Shown: piece after piece, positions 6,219-9,336 of the stretch
Numbering within the stretch: the first letter of the stretch is position 1
Layout of the letters: each line of letters opens with the position of its first letter
DNA from: Bordetella parapertussis
GTDB lineage: Bacteria; Pseudomonadota; Gammaproteobacteria; Burkholderiales; Burkholderiaceae
Direction of reading: 5' to 3'
NCBI GenBank assembly: GCA_945901665.1
Contig: CAMDLJ010000079.1
Location: 1 to 9,336, forward strand
DNA length: 9,336 bases
Notes under the pieces: model-generated
What the model was told of the DNA's origin: nothing
What the model saw: the letters and a program-made list of their open reading frames with translations, nothing else
Databases searched by the model: none
Made by a program: the position numbers and the translations under genes

Positions 6219-6911
6219 ATGGCCATGCCCTGGGAAGGGATTGTTTCCGCGGATGAAATCGCAGCCTACGAAGCCGCCGGTTTCGGTCGGCCCCAGGCCC
6301 AGGGCAAACGCCCGGCCTTGCTCATCATTGATGTGCAGTACCGCACTGTGGGCACGCAGCGCCAACCGTTTTGGGAATCGATCAAAGAGTTCAAAACATC
6401 TTGCGGCGAGGTCGGTTGGAATGCCGTGGACCACATCGCCCCGCTGCTGGCGTTGTTTCGCGAAAAGAACCTGCCGGTGCTCTACCCCTATGTCGCACCC
6501 AAAGAGAATTTCGACGTGGGCCGTTTGGCCGAGAAAGTGCCCGCCTTGATGGGCGTGGCCGCGCACGGCTACCAATTTGTGCCCGAGGTTGCACCGCTGC
6601 CGCACGATGTGCTGCTACCGAAAAAACACCCCAGTGCTTTTTTTGGCACGCCCTTGGCCAGCTATTTGATCGACCTGCAAGTCGACAGCTTGGTGGTCAC
6701 CGGTTGCACCACCAGCGGCTGCGTGCGCGGCAGCGTGGTCGACGCCTTTGCCTACAACTTCAAATGCACCGTGCCCATCGAGTGCGTTTACGATCGCAGT
6801 GCCACCAGCCATGCTGTCAACTTGTTTGACATGGCGGCCAAATACGCCGAGGTCAAACCCGTGGCCGAGGTGATGCAATACATCCGTTCTTTGCCCAAGG
6901 CTTCATCATGA
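6219..6911 (+). CDS. Isochorismatase-fold cysteine amidohydrolase (N-carbamoylsarcosine amidase/maleamate amidase-like)
   Basis: The 230-residue protein has the full catalytic triad of the isochorismatase-like hydrolases: D38 in L-L-I-I-D-V-Q, K135 in L-P-K-K-H-P-S-A-F-F-G-T, and C168 in T-G-C-T-T-S-G-C-V-R. The S-A-F-F-G-T and T-T-S-G-C-V-R wording is typical of the N-carbamoylsarcosine/maleamate-type amidase branch rather than of isochorismatases proper. These enzymes hydrolyse a linear amide or carbamoyl group and release ammonia in the cytosol. The start is well set by GAGGAG (6207-6212), 6 nt before the ATG. The stop overlaps the next gene's ATG (ATGA), so the two are translationally coupled. 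Together with a PuuE/imidase-like partner, it probably performs the second step of cyclic imide or ureide breakdown; the exact substrate cannot be read from the sequence. Confidence 0.9.
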   Translation: MAMPWEGIVSADEIAAYEAAGFGRPQAQGKRPALLIIDVQYRTVGTQRQPFWESIKEFKTSCGEVGWNAVDHIAPLLALFREKNLPVLYPYVAPKENFDVGRLAEKVPALMGVAAHGYQFVPEVAPLPHDVLLPKKHPSAFFGTPLASYLIDLQVDSLVVTGCTTSGCVRGSVVDAFAYNFKCTVPIECVYDRSATSHAVNLFDMAAKYAEVKPVAEVMQYIRSLPKASS

Positions 6912-7816
6912 AAAAATTCGACAACAAGTTCGACCGCTATCCGTTTTCACAACTGCCCAAGCGCCCCACCTACAGCTGGCCCAATGGCGCCAAGCTGGCG
7001 GTTTACTTTGCACTCAACGTAGAGGCCTTTGAATTTGGCCGCAACCCCGGACCCGACTTCACATCGCTGCCAGCGGCACCGTTTCACCGGGGCTTTGCCT
7101 ACCGCGACTATGGCAATCGCGTGGGCATTTGGCGCATTTTGGAGCTGTTCAACCGCTACCAAATTCCGTTGGCGATTCTGACCAACACCAGCGTGTACGA
7201 CATTTGCCCGGAGGTGTTGGTGCCGTTTCGCGAGCGCGGCGACGAGTTTGTCGGCCATGGCCGCACCAACTCCGAGCGCCAAATCGATATGGACGAAGCC
7301 ACCGAGCGCGCCATGCTGCAAGAGGTGCGTGAGCGTTTTATTCAAGAAGAAGGCAAGGCCCCCAAGGGCTGGTTGGGCCCATTCATTTCCCAAAGCGCCA
7401 AAACACCAGAGCTGCTGCTCGAGACCGGCTACACCTACCAAATGGACTGGTTCTTTGACGAACAGCCCCAGTGGTTCCGCACCGATCGTGGCCCCATCAT
7501 GAGCGTACCCTACCCCTCCATGGAGCTCAATGACATCCCGGCTTTCATCAACCGCGGTGCCAGTGACGGTGAGTTCACCACCATGATCACCGATGGCTTC
7601 AACCAACAACTCGCCGACGGCGAGCGCAACGGCTGGCCCCTGGTGTGTGGCGTGTCGCTGCACACCTTTTTGATGGGCCAACCGCACCGCGCGCACCAGC
7701 TCAAATTGATTTTGGAGCACATGGCGGCACAACGCTCGCGGGTGTGGTTCACCACCCCGGGCGAAATTGCCGACCACGTGTCTGCCCTGCCCGCCGGCAC
7801 GGTGGCCATCCCCTGA
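6908..7816 (+). CDS. Polysaccharide deacetylase superfamily protein, PuuE allantoinase/cyclic imidase-like
   Basis: The 302-residue protein starts M-K-K-F-D-N-K-F-D-R-Y-P-F-S and shows a deacetylase-type barrel: W-P-N-G-A-K-L-A-V-Y-F-A-L-N-V-E at 24-39 replaces the TFDDG strand of true deacetylases, then Y-R-D-Y-G-N-R-V-G at 65-73, G-H-G-R-T-N-S-E-R at 116-124 (H117 a likely metal ligand), G-W-L-G-P-F-I-S-Q-S at 154-163 and L-H-T-F-L-M-G-Q-P-H-R at 251-261. This pattern resembles PuuE-type allantoinases and bacterial cyclic imide hydrolases, which open a cyclic amide ring, rather than chitin or peptidoglycan deacetylases. There is no signal peptide, so it acts in the cytosol. Its ATG overlaps the stop of the amidohydrolase gene by 4 bp. 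It is probably the first, ring-opening step of a two-step pathway. Allantoin, a hydantoin or an imide are all possible substrates. Confidence 0.87.
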   Translation: MKKFDNKFDRYPFSQLPKRPTYSWPNGAKLAVYFALNVEAFEFGRNPGPDFTSLPAAPFHRGFAYRDYGNRVGIWRILELFNRYQIPLAILTNTSVYDICPEVLVPFRERGDEFVGHGRTNSERQIDMDEATERAMLQEVRERFIQEEGKAPKGWLGPFISQSAKTPELLLETGYTYQMDWFFDEQPQWFRTDRGPIMSVPYPSMELNDIPAFINRGASDGEFTTMITDGFNQQLADGERNGWPLVCGVSLHTFLMGQPHRAHQLKLILEHMAAQRSRVWFTTPGEIADHVSALPAGTVAIP

Positions 7817-7832
7817 GTTGGCGCCATGAAGT

Positions 7833-7879
7833 CCCATCGGCAAACCCGGTGGGCCTGCGTGGCCGTGTGGCCTTTTTTT
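7833..7879 (+). terminator. Probable terminator of the amidohydrolase-imidase operon
   Basis: Seventeen bases after the stop lies an 8-bp stem, CCCATCGG (7833-7840) with CCGGTGGG (7846-7853), with one G-U pair and a 5-nt loop. A short GGCC-gtgt-GGCC hairpin (7861-7872) follows, running directly into a T7 tract (7873-7879) on the plus strand. The last stem is only 4 bp but all GC. Confidence 0.5.
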
Positions 7880-7938
7880 GGACCCCAAAACCTGTTTGAC
7901 GGGCTGGGGAGGCGCGTTAGAGCCCCGCTCTCAACGGC

Positions 7939-8460
7939 TTACCGGCATTCGCCGGGCAGTTGTTTGGCCGGCAGCAAGGTGCCCGCAGGCACAGCCAAGC
8001 CGGTGGGCAGGGCCACGCCCTCACCCACACAGCGCCACGCCACCACGCCCTGGCTGGGCGGTGCAAACGCCGTGGTGCCATCGGGCAATGCGGTGGGTGC
8101 GGCCCAGGTGCCCAAATAAGGCACCAAATGGAAAGATCCATTGCCTGCCGCTGCGGTGGTTTTGACACTGATCACCCCGGTTTTCGCATCTACGACCAAG
8201 CTGGCCACATTGGCCGTTGCGGCTGGGGCACCGAAGCCGCTGGCATAACCCGTGGCACTGGCATTGGGGTTGCCGCTGTTGAGGTGCTCGACCACGGTGT
8301 TTTTGACCGATGCCGCCAAGGACAAGCCCTCACCCACCCGCGCGCGCACCGCGTAATCCAGATAGGCGGGCAAAGCAAATGCCGCCAAGATGCCAATGAT
8401 GGCAATCACCACCATCAGTTCAATCAAAGTGAAACCCTTTTGGGCTTGAGGTAATTGCAT
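7939..8460 (-). CDS. pilA: Type IVa prepilin (PilA-like major pilin)
   Basis: The 173-residue protein has a short leader M-Q-L-P-Q-A-Q-K-G and the type III prepilin cleavage site G9/F10-T-L-I-E14, with the invariant Glu at mature position 5, followed by the hydrophobic helix [16 protein letters not shown] and A-Y-x-D-Y. The globular part is Ala/Gly/Thr/Val-rich, and C144 and C172 would form the C-terminal D-loop disulfide of major pilins. It would be processed and methylated by PilD and assembled into type IV pili. The start is fixed by AGGGAG 5 nt upstream. It is a single gene here, with no pil assembly genes in view. It could be PilA or a PilE-type variant; a promoter and a striking inverted repeat precede it. 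Confidence 0.93.
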   Translation of the reverse strand: MQLPQAQKGFTLIELMVVIAIIGILAAFALPAYLDYAVRARVGEGLSLAASVKNTVVEHLNSGNPNASATGYASGFGAPAATANVASLVVDAKTGVISVKTTAAAGNGSFHLVPYLGTWAAPTALPDGTTAFAPPSQGVVAWRCVGEGVALPTGLAVPAGTLLPAKQLPGECR

Positions 8461-8474
8461 GACGTCTCCCTGAT

Positions 8475-8494
8475 ATCGTTTTGAGAAAAACGAT
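8475..8494. promoter_or_regulatory. Perfect inverted repeat in the pilin leader/promoter
   Basis: ATCGTTTT (8475-8482) and AAAACGAT (8487-8494) form a perfect 8-bp inverted repeat around a 4-nt spacer, 15 bp upstream of the pilin ATG and just before its Shine-Dalgarno. Its right edge overlaps the proposed -10 box by 2 bp and the expected start of transcription falls in its centre. An operator is more likely than an mRNA hairpin, since the transcript would contain only one arm. Confidence 0.5.
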
Positions 8495-8520
8495 TCTAGG
8501 CAGGCATCTCAAAAAGGCAA
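8493..8520 (-). promoter_or_regulatory. Putative sigma-70 promoter of the pilin gene
   Basis: On the minus strand, TTGCCT (8515-8520) and TAGAAT (8493-8498) are separated by 16 bp; the -10 matches five of six consensus positions. The -35 lies inside the 3' arm and T-run of the upstream terC terminator. No sigma-54 GG-N10-GC element of the kind found before pilA in Pseudomonas is apparent. Confidence 0.5.
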
Positions 8521-8541
8521 GCGCCGAGCGGCGCTGCCTTT
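8511..8541 (-). terminator. Rho-independent terminator of the TerC-family gene
   Basis: On the minus strand, AAAGGCAGCGCC, a GCTC loop and GGCGCTTGCCTTT form a 12-bp stem with one bulged base, followed by T residues (8511-8515). The stem begins within the TAA stop codon of the TerC-family gene. The plus strand reads out into GCCTTTATT, so some bidirectional action is possible. Confidence 0.8.
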
Positions 8542-9223
8542 ATTCCGGATGGTGTGCTGCGGCTGATTTCTTTTGCATGTACTTGCCAATCGAGTACACG
8601 CCCAGGGCACCGACCACCGCGGCGGCGTAATGCAGCCAGGGTGCAGCTTGCAAGGTGTCGCGCAGCAGCACATCGCTGACGATGGTTTCACCACCCACCC
8701 AGCCGATCAAACAAGCGCCAAACACGATGATGATGGGAAAGCGCTCCATCATCTTGATCATCAAGGTGCTGCCAAAAATCACCATCGGGATGCTGATGGC
8801 CAAGCCCAAAATCAACAAGGTCATGGAGCCCTTGGCGGCGGCGGCCACGGCAATCACGTTGTCCAAGCTCATCACCAGGTCGGCGATCAAAATGGTTCGC
8901 ACGGCAGCCATGAGGGTGCCGTACTCTTTGGCTTCGCCCTCGTCGTCCTCTTGCTCGCCCAACAGTTGCGCGCCAATCCACAGCAGCAACAAGCCGCCAA
9001 TGATCTGCAGGCCTTTGAGTTCCAGCAACCACGCCGCCACCACCGTCAACACAATGCGCAAAACCCCAGCGGCACCGGAGCCGAACATGATGGCTTGCTT
9101 TTGCTGGTGGGGGGGGAGACTTCGGGTAGCCAGGGCAATGACAACGGCGTTGTCACCCGACAAGATGATATTGATCCAAACGATCTTCATCAGGCCGATC
9201 CAAAACTCGGCCGTTTGCAGCAT
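8540..9223 (-). CDS. TerC family integral membrane protein (YjbE type)
   Basis: The 227-residue protein has about seven membrane segments and the two family signatures: W-I-N-I-I-L-S-G-D-N-A-V-V-I-A (residues 16-30) and L-I-A-D-L-V-M-S-L-D-N-V-I-A-V (112-126). Their acidic D24, D115 and D121 are the likely metal-binding core. A cytosolic acidic loop E-Q-E-D-D-E-G-E lies at 90-97 between the two halves. Family members of this size (YjbE/YkoY group) have been linked to manganese export and metal homeostasis; tellurite resistance is only the historical name. The start ATG follows AGGA at a rather long distance (13 nt). A promoter is proposed at 9253-9282 and a terminator overlaps the stop. A C8 run lies in codons 35-38. 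No yybP-ykoY riboswitch fits in the short leader. Confidence 0.92.
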   Translation of the reverse strand: MLQTAEFWIGLMKIVWINIILSGDNAVVIALATRSLPPHQQKQAIMFGSGAAGVLRIVLTVVAAWLLELKGLQIIGGLLLLWIGAQLLGEQEDDEGEAKEYGTLMAAVRTILIADLVMSLDNVIAVAAAAKGSMTLLILGLAISIPMVIFGSTLMIKMMERFPIIIVFGACLIGWVGGETIVSDVLLRDTLQAAPWLHYAAAVVGALGVYSIGKYMQKKSAAAHHPE

Positions 9224-9252
9224 GTCCAGGGCAATTCCTGTGTAGTGTGTTT

Positions 9253-9282
9253 TTTATAGGGCTGCCAGTGGCCGCCCGTCAG
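9253..9282 (-). promoter_or_regulatory. Putative promoter of the TerC-family gene
   Basis: CTGACG (9277-9282) and TATAAA (9253-9258) on the minus strand are spaced by 18 bp, matching four and five of six consensus positions. Transcription would start near 9246, leaving a leader of only about 20-25 nt. Confidence 0.45.
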
Positions 9283-9295
9283 GTGCCCAAAGTGT

Positions 9296-9332
9296 AACGG
9301 CCTTGCTATTGCAAGGCCGTTGTTACTTTTTT
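9296..9332. terminator. Strong hairpin with T-run at the window edge
   Basis: AACGGCCTTGC (9296-9306), loop TATT, and GCAAGGCCGTT (9311-9321) form a perfect 11-bp stem. On the plus strand a TTTTTT run follows after 5 nt. No plus-strand gene lies to the left, so it most likely terminates a minus-strand gene lying beyond the right edge or works in both directions. Confidence 0.6.
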
Positions 9333-9336
9333 GGAT

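Noticed and set aside
6947..7888. Long minus-strand open frame (313 codons) opposite the imidase-like gene
   Set aside because: The composition is typical of an antisense shadow (His, Gly, Ala, Val), it has no domain, and the plus-strand gene is clearly real.
8573..9259. Plus-strand open frame (228 codons) opposite the TerC-family gene
   Set aside because: The product is dominated by His, Gln, Asp and Gly, as expected from the reverse complement of hydrophobic membrane-helix codons.
1..9336. CRISPR arrays, tRNA/rRNA genes, IS elements, toxin-antitoxin or defence genes
   Set aside because: No regularly spaced repeats, no tRNA-like arms, no transposase motifs and no recognisable defence domains were found in the parts read.

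Overview
The window looks like an ordinary chromosomal segment of a betaproteobacterium of the order Burkholderiales, most likely family Comamonadaceae (Limnohabitans/Rhodoferax-like). This placement is inferred from the GC-rich coding style, the DUF3717+DUF1289 protein, the YaeQ/BepA/MoaC sequences and the type IVa pilin. There is no sign of phage, IS element, CRISPR array, rRNA or tRNA.

Left part (1-3449): the 3' end of yaeQ (+), which runs into a convergent small Cys-cluster gene (DUF3717+DUF1289, -). Then a four-helix membrane protein of the phage-holin-4_2/YvlD family (+), whose 3' end overlaps by 33 bp the 3' end of a BepA-type periplasmic M48 metalloprotease gene (-). moaC (+, molybdenum cofactor synthesis) is divergent from bepA.

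Middle part (3450-6058): a minus-strand pair made of a DapA-superfamily TIM-barrel protein that has lost the Schiff-base lysine and, 25 bp downstream, a 71-residue protein of unknown function. Both starts are fixed by good Shine-Dalgarno sequences. A promoter-like element with a 13-bp palindrome over its -10 lies upstream. A nested imperfect dyad of about 79 bp separates this pair from moaC. Next come a tentative 59-codon Pro/Arg/Glu-rich ORF (-) and a secreted, probable outer-membrane beta-barrel protein (+).

Right part (6059-9336): a translationally coupled (ATGA) pair encoding an isochorismatase-fold cysteine amidohydrolase and a PuuE/cyclic-imidase-like member of the polysaccharide deacetylase superfamily. 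By family logic this pair would open a cyclic imide or ureide and then deamidate the linear product. It ends in a terminator. A type IV pilin gene (-) and a TerC/YjbE-family membrane protein gene (-) follow. They are separated by a very compact junction in which the terC terminator, the pilin -35 and -10 boxes and a perfect 8-bp inverted repeat overlap or abut.

The most interesting items are the cyclic-amide two-enzyme unit, the lysine-less DapA-like protein with its small partner, the pilin regulatory junction, and the short Pro/Arg/Glu ORF. All functional proposals for these are inference from sequence.
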